From Mnemiopsis leidyi (taxonomy: Eukaryota > Ctenophora > Tentaculata > Lobata > Bolinopsidae), in the NCBI GenBank assembly GCA_000226015.1, contig JH153598.1, positions 7,326 through 29,822 of the forward strand: a DNA stretch of 22,497 nucleotides, written 5' to 3'. The position numbers and the translations under genes are program-made. Below the pieces are notes generated by a model that did not search any database, was not told where the DNA came from, and saw only the letters and a list, made by a program, of their open reading frames with translations. Within the stretch, counting starts at the first letter, position 1; the number at the start of each line of letters is the position of its first letter. This document shows, piece by piece, positions 1 through 11,400 of the stretch.

Positions 1-222
1 ACTATACCATACCATACCATACCATACCATACCATACCATACCATACCATACCATACCATACCATACCATACTATACTATACTATACTATACTATACTAT
101 ACTATACTATACTATACTATACTATACTATACTATACTTTACTATACTATACTATACTATACTATACTATACTATACTATACTATACTATACTATACTAT
201 ACTATACTATACTATACTATAA
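1..222. repeat. Pentanucleotide satellite (ACCAT)n then (ACTAT)n
   Basis: Pure tandem pentamers. About 13 copies of ACCAT give way near position 70 to about 30 copies of ACTAT. One variant unit lies around 136-140 (cttt instead of ctat). The switch between two sub-families that differ by one base (C to T) suggests blockwise spread of a mutant unit. The array starts at the window edge, so its true length is unknown. Confidence 0.97.
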
Positions 223-303
223 TAGGTACTTGTTTATCGCGACATATCTTTATACTGTAGCAGAGCGACATGTACAATTACAGTATATATCATGCATAAA
301 CTG

Positions 304-500
304 GGGTTAACTGAATGATGAGATATTTGTTTGTGGGTAGCATCAAAAGCTTAGTTCAACAATGTTTTTGTTATACTCTGTCCTCTTCTTTACTCGACTC
401 TCGAGTGAAAGACAAATGATTTTAATGGAAAATTATCATTCATTCTTCTTCTACTTCTAGTCAAGAAGAGAATAACAAAAACACTGTCGAACTAACTGGG
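304..500. repeat. Dispersed repeat with inverted halves
   Basis: The stretch 350-418 (ttagttcaacaatgtttttg onward) is repeated as an imperfect inverted copy at about 455-500, forming a hairpin. The reverse complement of 304-418 also matches about 21500-21590, so this is a dispersed element with at least two copies in the window. No protein is recognised. Confidence 0.6.
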
Positions 501-628
501 GTTAAACAATACAAATTCAAATGTATAAATGATATCAGATGTATATAGCGATTGCTCGCACTTTTTTTTCACTATCGAAACTCGGATTGCACATTACCGT
601 TGGCGTTAACCGTTCTACAGTACCTTTC

Positions 629-697
629 AAATTCGCGTGTTATACGTCACTAAATTCACGTGTTATACGTCACTAAATTCACGTGTTATACGTCACT
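629..697. repeat. 23-bp tandem repeat, three copies
   Basis: The unit aattcacgtgttatacgtc is spaced exactly 23 bases apart three times. The first copy differs by one base (attcgcg instead of attcacg). Each unit contains a CACGTG or near-CACGTG core and a TATACGTCA stretch. This resembles E-box and CRE-like sites, but nothing here shows regulatory use. Confidence 0.85.
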
Positions 698-857
698 ATC
701 CATTTCGTCCGTTTCCGTTTTAGTCGCACAATCTTAATCTTATCAAGATACGGACAAACAATGGGACAAAAAACCAGACAAAGACCGGACAAAAAAACAA
801 GACAATGTTAACATGAAATCGTCCATCGAAGTAGGCTTTGTAATTGATGAAATTTGT

Positions 858-1590
858 CGCCAGAACGTTCCTTTCGGCGAAACTTAGTGGATCCGCCTGA
901 ATCCGCCGAGCCCGAGTCCGATCGGATCCGCCATCAACTCGCTGACACTAACACATAACAGTCCTCAAAAATTTTGTCCACCAACCAGACTTAAAGCTAA
1001 GTTCCGCGAGATGGTGGAATAGTTCCACCGCGAACTTGTTCTGTCGAAAAAAGTTGGCGGAACTATTCCGCCGCGGAATAAGCCCGAGCAATAAAATTAA
1101 AAATTTCCTGATTCCGTTGCGGACTAAGTCCGCCGTTGGCAGCTGCAGATATCAATATGATTCCGCCGCGGACTTAGTCTGCCGTTGGTGGATTAGGGTT
1201 AGGGTTCCGCGGCGGAAAGGGGTTAGGGTTAGGGTTAACCTTAACCTAACCCTAACCCTTAGGCTTACCCTAATCCTAACCCTTTAACCCTAGGGTTAAA
1301 GTTCCGCGACGGAAAAAGTTCCTTGAAGTTCCGCGGCGGACTATAATATTCCGACTTCCGTGGTGGAATTGTTCCGCCAATTTATTTTGGCGGATAACTA
1401 CAACTTTTTACAAGTTCCGCCAAATAATTCCGCCAATTCGCGGAACTCATTCTTAGCTTTAAGTTTGGGTCTAGTTGGCGGACTGTCCGCGAGTTGATGG
1501 CGGAACCGATCGGATTAGCTGCGGATCCGATCGGACTCGGCGGACTTTTCGGCGGATCCGCCAGAGCCCACCGAAAGGAAAGTTCTGGCG
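858..1590. mobile_element. Fold-back element with telomere-like centre
   Basis: This is a long imperfect inverted repeat. The left arm (about 858-1060) pairs with the right arm (about 1380-1590). Shared landmarks are CGCCAGAACnTTCCTTTCGG, the GTCCGATCGGATCCGC block, CGCCATCAACTCGC and CTTAAAGCTAAG. Both arms are dense in TTCCGC/GCGGAA motifs. The centre (1193-1293) is telomere-like TTAGGG/CCCTAA sequence. No transposase is visible, so it is probably a non-autonomous fold-back transposon. Target duplications were not identified. Confidence 0.75.
1193..1293. repeat. Head-to-head interstitial telomeric repeats
   Basis: TTAGGG units at 1193-1206 and 1220-1237 meet CCCTAA units (about 1237-1293, some degenerate such as CCTAATCCTAACCC) at the palindromic GGTTAACC junction. 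A CCGCGGCGG block interrupts the left side. The TTAGGG type fits an animal genome. The tract lies at the centre of the fold-back element, so it probably moved or arose with that element. Confidence 0.85.
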
Positions 1591-2277
1591 GAATCCGCGG
1601 CGCACCAAGTCCGCCGGTTTTATTCCCGACTTGTGAGGATTGAGAACATGACTTTGGTGACAGATCTTTACAAATTTGTGTGATCTCTTGTGGCCAATAT
1701 TTTGATAACTTTGTGTGTTTCATTCATCGAAGAAGACAAAAAGTTTGTGTAAATTCTTTATAAAATAATAAACTGATAATCAAAGCAAAACTTATACAGG
1801 AAAATCTTATATAGGAAAATCGCATATATAATCTGTTTAACTATGTAGTTTCAGATCATTTTTATTTGATATAGTTATACATACTGACTTTTAGATATCA
1901 ATGAATATTGCTTCCGGAATAAATATACTCCAGACTTCCAGAATCCACGATAGAATCTGTACAAATGCTGTTAAAACTAACAATAATCCTTCTGTCCCAC
2001 AATCGTACGAACATTGAACGAAATTAAAATTAATATGTTTACATAAAATAAAATATCGGCAGACCGCAGATAACTATTTATCATTATCAATCACCAGCTT
2101 GAACAAAAGAAGGTATAACTATTAATGAATATCAATCATCATAAATCATAAAGAAGTCTGACAAAAAGTTAGTAATTTCGCTCAGCCAAGCAATGTTCTC
2201 TCTATCATTATAATCACTCAATTAAGTCTTTTTTCGATGTACTTGTAGACCAGGTTCTCAGCCTCATTTACCTAGTT
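1591..2277. other. AT-rich 3' flank of the SLC23 gene
   Basis: No gene is seen. The stretch lies downstream of the transporter stop codon on the minus strand and should hold its 3' UTR. A minus-strand AATAAA at 1866-1861 is a candidate polyadenylation signal about 410 bases past the stop, but no supporting element was found. Confidence 0.4.
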
Positions 2278-2414
2278 CTACTGATTAACGAATGGTAACT
2301 TCCTTAGAAGTGGGAATCTCGTTGCAAGTTTTTCCATTAGAGGCTCGTAGTAAATCTGCTTTAGGAGCTCCTTATCTGAACAAGCTTTCGTGGCGAGCTT
2401 GTAGCTGGTCATTC
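2278..2414 (-). CDS. SLC23 exon 16: cytoplasmic C-terminus
   Basis: It encodes residues 553-596 and the TAG stop at 2280-2278. [17 protein letters not shown] to LRKLPFVNQ is a basic cytoplasmic tail. Acceptor ACCCATCAG; phase 1 matches exon 15 and regenerates the conserved Arg-Gly. Confidence 0.88.
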
Positions 2415-5400
2415 CTGATGGGTATGTTCATAATGAAATCGAGAATTAGCTAAATACATAATCCAACCCAAATATTCACCTTCTAGTTCTAATCGTTTAT
2501 ACTTATAGTTGTTACTTGAAGGAGGTTGTTAGCTAGCTGTTACGCTCATTGGGTGGCCTTTGCGACAATAGAAAAAAATAACACTGCACTGCAGTATATT
2601 ATACACTTCACAAAAATAGGCTACCTCTTTCCTTTTCAGTTCCAGGTATGGTGTTGTCCAGGAAGCAGGCTATAACCGCCCCTATAATCATCCCTGAAGT
2701 GAGGATAACCGCTACCAGCTGATCGAACTCTTCATTTCCTGTCTGTATCGCTTTCTGGAAAATAACAACCTTTAAGTTTTAGATTTTTATTAACAGTCTA
2801 AACAAACTTGCTGACGAAAATATATAATTATAAGATTAAAACAAGCACTACGCATTTGTAGGCGGATACTTGTAACTCACAGCAGTTTCGGGGTCTGCAA
2901 GAACCTTCTTAGACCACATCGGAACGACCAAGCCGATGTATAAAGACACCCCGATAATGAATACGTTCCTTGAAGACGTCAGGTCCACAAACTGAAATAT
3001 GGTTTGTCAAACTAAATCATAGTTGCTTGATTAAATCGTAGAAATTCGACAATCGATATTCATGATAAAATTAAATTCGCCCGTAAAAAAAAGCTTGAAT
3101 CACTGGTCAGGGCGAGTTTTCTATGCGAGGTAAAACAAAAAATATAAAGTAGGTAATGGTATGTCTTAGCACCTGCAGGTTAGCAATCCCGACGGCTGCG
3201 ATTATTCCGAACATTACGAGGTACATTCCTCCAACAACTGGTTCGGGGATGGATGCGAAGAACACCCCAATCTTTCCTAAAACCCCGATAACTATCATTA
3301 ACAGTGCACTGCAGAATATCACCATTCTGCTTCCGACCTGAAAAATATTATTTACATGTTACTGGTTACGTCCTTTGCTCTAGAAGTAGATGCTATGAAT
3401 GCTATGGGAACTTACGTAGCTTATAAAATTCAGCATATGTTTGTTATATATGTGTAACCAAACTACAAACAATTAATCAAAAGAAAAACACGATAAAATC
3501 GAAAAAAACATATACCTTGTTCGTATGACAGCGTTTTGAACAAACAAGACAGAAATGATAAAACAACATTAGTGACCTTCGTAAGAGCAATGGCCCCGAT
3601 GTTCTCGCTGTAGCTGGTAACTCCTACCCCTGGTCCACATAGCCCGGTCAAGAAGCATCCCACACCCTCCATCAATATACCTCTGTTCAGAACGTACCTA
3701 GGATCGTGTTACTGTTAGTTCGTGTAAGTCGGTAAATACATGATAGATATGTAATAAAGAGTCTAACATTTATTTCTAACATTCAAATTTAACATCTTAT
3801 TTAATCGGAATATTCAAATCCAAATGTCAAATGCTAGATAGCTAGATAGCTGTATCATACTCACTTAGGCGGGGGAGGTGATCCAGAAAGTTTGGCACAT
3901 GCGTAGTAATCACCAATACTCTCGACGACTCCTGCTATTACTCCAGCGAGCATTCCGACAAATCCACCTAGTGTTACTTTGGGCGTTCCAAACTGACCTG
4001 AGTTAATATTGTTTTTATTCAAATAACAATTCTGTTGAGCACCCTGTCCCAGAAAAGAGAAAACCGAAAAGCCATCTTGTCCACTCGTAATTGAAGTTTT
4101 TCTCGCTTGAAAATCAACCGCGCGCCAAAAATTCAAGTCAAGGTGAATGAGAAACGATAACCTTTTATCATTAAAATGTCATTCGGATTTCGCGCGCTTA
4201 CCGGGGTAAGGAAAATAGAACCATGTTGCTTTGCTAATTTCCTCCTTAAGATTTTTAACTCGAGCTGGGTCATCTATGTCGAATGTATCGGTCGCGGTGA
4301 GAATTCCACACAAACCCCAAACTATTATCAGTGATATAATGATCTGAAATCAAGATATTAACAGCTAGATAGTTGATATCCTATGCAGTATGATACTACT
4401 TCAAATGTTCAATAAGATTGGATTTACTTGATTTGGTACATCTTTTTTAGTTAAGGACTTACGTGCACAATACGTGGTCTAACAATGGTAATAGATTTTG
4501 GGACCAAGTCAGATGTCGGTCACAATTCCATGCAAGTGAACAGCTATCTCATTAACTGAGTACCGACCCCCTATATGATCAGATATCTGAACGTTGGCTA
4601 CCATCTTACAGATTAATTTGCTGCTCAAATGTTTCTGCGCCCAGTGAAGATTAAGCGGAAAATCACTAACTCCCAAAGCTACCGACCACGAAAGAGAATG
4701 AATGTATATCTCTAAATAGACGACCCCCGTAATTTACAGCCAGGTTTAAAAGTGATCTGGAAACCGTTTTCCGGACACCGTTTAAGTAAGTTGGATTATC
4801 AAAATCCAGAATGCATTAATGAAAGAAACTGTAACTAAGTAGCATATCAAATCTTTGTCTAAGCGGATACAAATTTATGGACATGGAGGTTTAACCATAT
4901 TAATCCTTCCCCAGTCCTGAGAAAAATACAATAAAGTTCGTCTTTCAATTTGCACTTACCGACATGGTCGAGAATAGTTTAACCCACGTGACTTTAACTT
5001 TTAACTGAAAATGGTCTGGTTTAAATATTCAATCTTTTGATTATTCCATTATATTATTAAGAGTAACTATTAGAGTTAAGAGTATAGATATCAAGAGGTT
5101 AAGAGTTTAGATATTGCTGGAGTTTAGGGTTTACGGATTATGAAACTCCAGGTATGGTGCAAATGAGTAATCTCCAAAAACGGCCAGTTTGTTTAAGTGT
5201 CATCTAAATCTTGTTCTCGGATTGTACCCAAGATTGGTTCATTTAATGATATCTGATAAGTGTCAAATTCTCGATAATTGTAAAAAAATGGTGCAAACGT
5301 TCACCGCATCGCACTTCCGGTAATCAAAATACAAATCTGAAGATCATGGAATGTGGAGATAACTAATTGGTGCTAGATATTTTACACCACGTTTGGCTTT

Positions 5401-8400
5401 TATCAAGACGAGCGAGGAATCAAAATTCAGTTGGAGGAATTTTGCACTGTCTGCAGCTTAACATGGCTGCAAATGTAACTTAATCTGCCCTCTCAACTGA
5501 TCATAAAATTATAAAAACAGCGCTAATTTCTACACGTATAACAGATTAACAGAGGCTCAACCATCTATACTAAATAAGTCAATAATAAAACCCTTGAAAT
5601 AAATTTCCTTGTACGAGCAATGAGTGATTGAGCTATATTGGTCTCCGATCGACTGTTAAAGCATATTTCAAATGATTGGGATATGGGTTTCGGTTGGCGG
5701 AAAATGTTTTTATTATTACTAGAGCTCTTTGAACAGCATCTATAAATACTCTGACTTTTAACTTTCCAAGAGTTCTGAGTGCAGCGTCTATAGGCTCTTT
5801 GAAATAAGTTTTAATTAAAATAGTCAGTTTCTTGGAAATGGAAATGCACCTGAAGTCTATCTGGAATTGGCAGAGCACAATAATCACAGTCCTTCTATCC
5901 TCGTGGCAGATGGTGGTTTCCTTAATTAAGTTTTGCCCAAATTTAAAAAAATTTCAGTAGATAATTCCGCGTTTATCCGAAAAATCATTCTATAATTTTG
6001 CTTTTTATTCGGCCGCAATTTGAAAACAGTTTCTATTCTCTTGGCATACGGCTGAAAAAGGTAGGCATTTCGCCCCTTTCCCAAAAACGCTAGCATATAT
6101 TTTAGTTGGGTCTAACCATTCCAGAGAAGAGTATAAGTCTAATCTCTGGGCATATCTAGGTACTGAGTATACTTAAATAGGTACTGAGTCTAAATACTTA
6201 ATTAAATAGGCACTGAGTCTAAATACTTAAAGTACTGAGTCTAAATACTTTGATAGATACTGATTCTTAATACTTAAATAGGTACTATTGTTCGGCAGCA
6301 ATTACTCAATTTTTGCATATCAGTTTACTTCGGAAACAGTCGATATGGCGTTCGGACAAGATTTCCAAATAGTCCAAGCATAACCTTGCTACGGTAACTG
6401 ATGTTGTTTTTTTCTAACTTCTATATAAAACCTTGATACCTAATACTAGTACTTAATGTAAGTTCAAGTGGTGCATAAGGGAGGGGACTGGTAAGTCATG
6501 ATTTGGACCTAGCCACCTGCCGTCTGGCGAAGCCGAAGACTAAGGATTAATTCAAAGATGAGAGATCACCAAGTATAAACTTATAGAATCATATAGCTGC
6601 TTTCGATTTTATTATTTTCCAGCACATGTTAAGCCTGAACCATCCACCGGTATCTAATTTTATAATCGATTTCGTGCATTGCGATTTATCTGAAATTTTC
6701 CATTTCAAATTTATGTTGCTTTGTAGGAGAAGTTCATAATCGGCACGGCCAGTAGAGTTGAGGATTTAGAACCAGGGATTGCTAACATCTTCGCTGTCAC
6801 CTTTATGTCTTGCTAGCTGAGCCGCTTAGGGTTACTATCAGTTAGAAAAAGTTTCTAGAACTGATTTACTGTGGTAGTGTGGGAATTCTGAGTTATGATA
6901 GGATTTAAGGTATTTCTATGTAGTTAAGCCGTCCGACTGGACCATTACTTTTGTGCCAGTGCGAAAACCCCTTCGGACTCTGAAAGACGGACTCCCTGCT
7001 AATGGTTATAATTGGTTCCTCCGAAACTGAGATATGGCCGCTAAACTGTTTTATATATATCAAATCAACACACAAACAGGTGGTGACCAGTTTTACGGAG
7101 TGGTTAGATTTTCAGATGCTCCAGCACGTACAGAGATATCAGTTGCTCGCTTTTTTAAGATTTTGTTCTTGTGCTATTTTAGTATGAAACCAGGATGCCT
7201 TACTATCCCATTTCATTTAGCCACTTCTGTCATTAAAAAGAACTATTGAACCAACGATATATTCAGCAGCATAATTTTCCGAACGGATGACGGATGTCGA
7301 TAAAAGTTAAGACACTCGAGGAAAAATTCTTTACGCCAATAAAAGCACCCCACGGATGCTGAATATGTGTGAGCTTTATTAATTGTCCCCCACAGAAATG
7401 ATCCCCTGAACTTTACTTACTTACTTACCTTCACATCGCTACTCATCTCATCCTCATTAAACTTTCACGAGATGTCGAAATGCTGAACGTTCCTACTGCG
7501 ATAAGTCAAAACAAACTGAGGATAGACGCCACCAGCTGCTGCTCCCTCCCCTATGAGGACATGAGGAATAACAGTAGAATTTAGTCGTGTAGTTTTTTGA
7601 TTATTTACGCCGTTATGCCAGCATTGAGGTCACGTTTCGTGTCGTGCACGTTGTTTGGTATGATCAGTTTTCTATTGTAGAGACTGCCTTTTTTTGCTTC
7701 TATGCAGGTATATGCTTTATATTTGATTATTTGCTTGATCTTTGCAATCTCAGTTTCTTGCTAACTCGGTAAAACTCTCAAATTGCACTGGTTAAATTTG
7801 TAACACATTGTCAGGATAAATGGAAAGAAACTGAAGTAACGGGATATTTTAAAACAGAATGAGAAAACAGACAGGACAAAGTTTTATGTTTCTGTACATA
7901 CTCCTCAGTGTTTCCAATATACAGGGTAAGTCGTTACCATGACAACGAACAATCTCCCGCACATAGCCGTCTTTTTAAAACACAAAAACAAGTAGTTGCG
8001 AGTCAATCTAAATCCAGTTTAGGCACCAGTAGTGAAGCTATCATTTCATCAGGACTAGCAGAGCGGATAACCCCAATATCAGTTAAACATTCCGGAACAA
8101 AGAATGGTCATGAAGCCTACTATGCAATAGACAAAGATAACTCGACCTGGTCACAGACAGAGAAAGATGCACAAAAGAAAACCTTTGCATGGATAAAGTT
8201 CACCCTAGATAAGGTAATAACTTAAAAGGGGCCAATATTTTAGCTCGTGGGGGACATTGTGGTGTAACTGCTCTTTAGTTTATCTTATTTATTGATCGTT
8301 TGTTTAAGAGGGATAATAAATGGATAAATCAATTAGCGTTCGATCGACACAGCAAAACTTAATCCACCTCAGTCATACTGTATAAAGCAAGTTCTGTGGT

Positions 8401-11400
8401 TTATAGGAGCTGGTACATTTATTGGTGACTTTTCCACCTACGTCTGGTCTGGAAGCCAGTTTTCTAGCGACCAGGAAGCTTGTGGGGGCTGTACCGTGTC
8501 GGTCTACGAGGAAGGAATCGACGATAATTCGGATGAGTCAAACTATGAATCTGAATGTGTGAGGGGCGACACAGTGAAAATAGAGAAAAATGGAAATAAC
8601 ATCATTGTGAATGAACTTGTTGTACTTACAAATCCTTCAGGTTTGCGCCCAAGACTCATGAAACTAACTTTCTAATTCACTTAACACATGGTTTTGCTTT
8701 AAGCTACAAAATAGGCCTTATCAATATTGACTTAAGACCGTAAATGGCACAATTACAGAGGACAAGTCAACAGGTCAATGCCGGGAACTAGACGAAATTT
8801 ACGAACACGTGATCACATCACCCACTCTGCCGCTGGAGTCTGGTAGTGGAATGTTGCTGGGTTGTAAGAGAGGATTTGTAAATGTTAGAGGTAAACATGC
8901 GTCCTGCAATTTAGGGAGAATTGTTTTTACAGAGGAAGGAGGACCCCTGTGTCTCAGAACAAGTGAGATATCTTAAATTCCTTATCATTCACCATTGCAG
9001 GGCCGTAGTGATGAATGATACTTATTGGTCAATTGTCTTAATGCAATACCAATAGCTATTTTGTAATTCTAATATGTATCTGAATTTAAGTTAAAAACAC
9101 CAGGGAAAGTGTTTTTAACTTATTTTCTGAGAAACGCAAATTTCAGTCATCGAAGAGTTTGTGAGATGTATCGCTATTTTGTAGCAATTCTCGTATCATT
9201 AGCAATAATGCCTTGCATATAGTAATTTATAATAAGTTTAAGGTATGTCGCAGGTACTCAAGTTAAACAAGGAAAACTGCTAGATATGTGACTTATAATT
9301 ATACTTATAATTATCTCGGGCCAGCACAGCTGTTAGGTACCACGGTACAGGTGAGTTGTTGTAAACAAACTTGATACGGCTCAGTGAGCAGGAAAAAATG
9401 CGAATGGAACTTCTGGCTTTACAGAATGAACCTGTTACTGTCACGTGACTTACTGAAGTTGTATTATTGGTTAGGCGGCTTTAATAGCGCAGTGACGTCA
9501 TTTTGAAAATAACAAAGTGTCTGATTTTAATTTTTCATTATTGTCGAGATAATTCTAAAGTTGCTTCGTAGAATAGCGTGATTCAATAAAGTTCTAGTGT
9601 TTGAGAGATAAATGAATTTTTCGTTCATTGCAGCTGTTCAGTAGTCGTATAATAATGCACTATGCTGATTTCTATTGCATTTTGTGCCGAGCGAAGCGTG
9701 CATTATTTGTCCTTTGATAAGATGACCAATAAACGTAGGAAGGGAGTAAATTTTCCACAATCGATTATCTCAGTCGTTGGCCTCAGTCGTGATGTCATGG
9801 TCAAATGGTCAGTGCCTTACCACCCCCACTCAGTTTGAGATCACGTAAAATTCTACGCCCTGAAACTTATTTCAATGCTTCCTCATTATATTTATCTTAC
9901 CTATTATGTACTTATTATATAGTTGTTTTACTAATCATACTTCTTATACTTTCAGTTTGTTAATTAGAAAAAGCACGTAGGCTTTAAAAGTTTGGGCTGC
10001 TTTGAAATTAAGAATTGCAATATTGGGAATTGGAAGTTAACAAGTTTAATTTTATCAAAGAAAGCGGTATTATTCGGGGGAGAGTAAGATAATTTATCAG
10101 GATGTACGAAAATCGTGGCTTTTGAAATAAAAATATGAGAATTGCATGGTACACTTGAACATTTAATGCCGTTGATATTATAAACTTGTACATTCAAGGG
10201 GGAATTGTAGAAAACAGGGGTTTGTGGAAGCTAGACCAACTGACTGTACCATGAAAATTGTTCAAAATTTTCAGAAACGGCAAAACAAAGAAAAGTATAC
10301 GTAAATCACACAAAGTGTTGTTATGGTAAACTTAAAAAAGGGTTCGATTTACAGCCCAAAACCAATACACCCGGGTCGGATAAAGTTTGTTTGTGAAAGG
10401 TGATCTTATATCTGGCATTTAGGCAACTCAAGGGTGGCTCTAACAATTTTTTGTCTTTAAGTTGAAATTTGGCAGAAAAATTGCTACTTTTATTTCAAGT
10501 GTCCATAAATCTTTCCCCTTTCCTTGGAAACAGACTTTCCATAGCATCAACATTTTTCTATCGAGGTCTTCTACCTGTGTGCAAAGTTTCAAGGTGCTTG
10601 ACAGTTCACAGTAGCATGTGCAAATTTTCAAAGTTAGTTAACATAGAAAATAAATTTTTGGGACTTGGCAACACCCGTTAGGGTGCTTTAGGTTCCTGTA
10701 CAGTCAGTTGGTCTAGCTAAATTTTTACAATTCCCCCTTACAGTCAATTAAATGGTTGATAGTCCTTACGGGACGCTTCTCCTTTTCCTGTCTTTCGAAG
10801 GTGAGAAACTACCACTGACTAAAGTCCAATTCCTTGCAAAATTCCCAATTGCCAATAATGTTTTAAATTTTCAAAATCTGATGAACAGCTCACAGTAATA
10901 TTGATATAATGATCAAACAATTTTAATGGATCTGATAGAATACGCACTTGCTATATTCAATGCTTCACTTAGGAATAGCAACTTGACTGTGAGCAGACTC
11001 TAATACACCCCCCCCCCATTCCTAACACACCCTGCTTAATCCACCAAATAGTAGCAGCAGAACATTCAAGATGGGTTCTGACCCCCATCTCCGCCAAGCA
11101 GTCCCGTACTCTGGACGGTCCCGGAATTAGGTATTGACAATAATTTCACCACCTGGGCGGGGTCTGGGTGTTGTCATGGCGACTTGGTCCTCCGACCTTG
11201 GTATAAAGTTACTCTGGCTCACGTTTTCTGCGTCAAAACGATCATCAGGTAATTTCACTATCCTACCATTAAAACGGCTTAACAAAGATTATGTGAATGA
11301 GGCAAAAAACCTAATTACCCAAGTTTGTAGTCTGCACACGTTTTTAAGAATATAAAAAGTTTATATCATGTTTGTATAAATATAGCTTGTCTCTAAAGGT

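Noticed and set aside
1036-1287. 83-codon open frame ending in Leu-Thr-rich repeats
   Set aside because: It is a translation of the CCGCGG units and TTAGGG/CCCTAA telomeric repeats of the fold-back element, not a protein gene.
1382-1723. 113-codon minus-strand open frame
   Set aside because: Most of it lies in the right arm of the fold-back element and reflects its GC-rich repeats. No domain or splice context is seen.
9475-9500. CRE-like GTGACGTCA site as a promoter element
   Set aside because: A single short match in the middle of an intron, with no start site or gene beside it.
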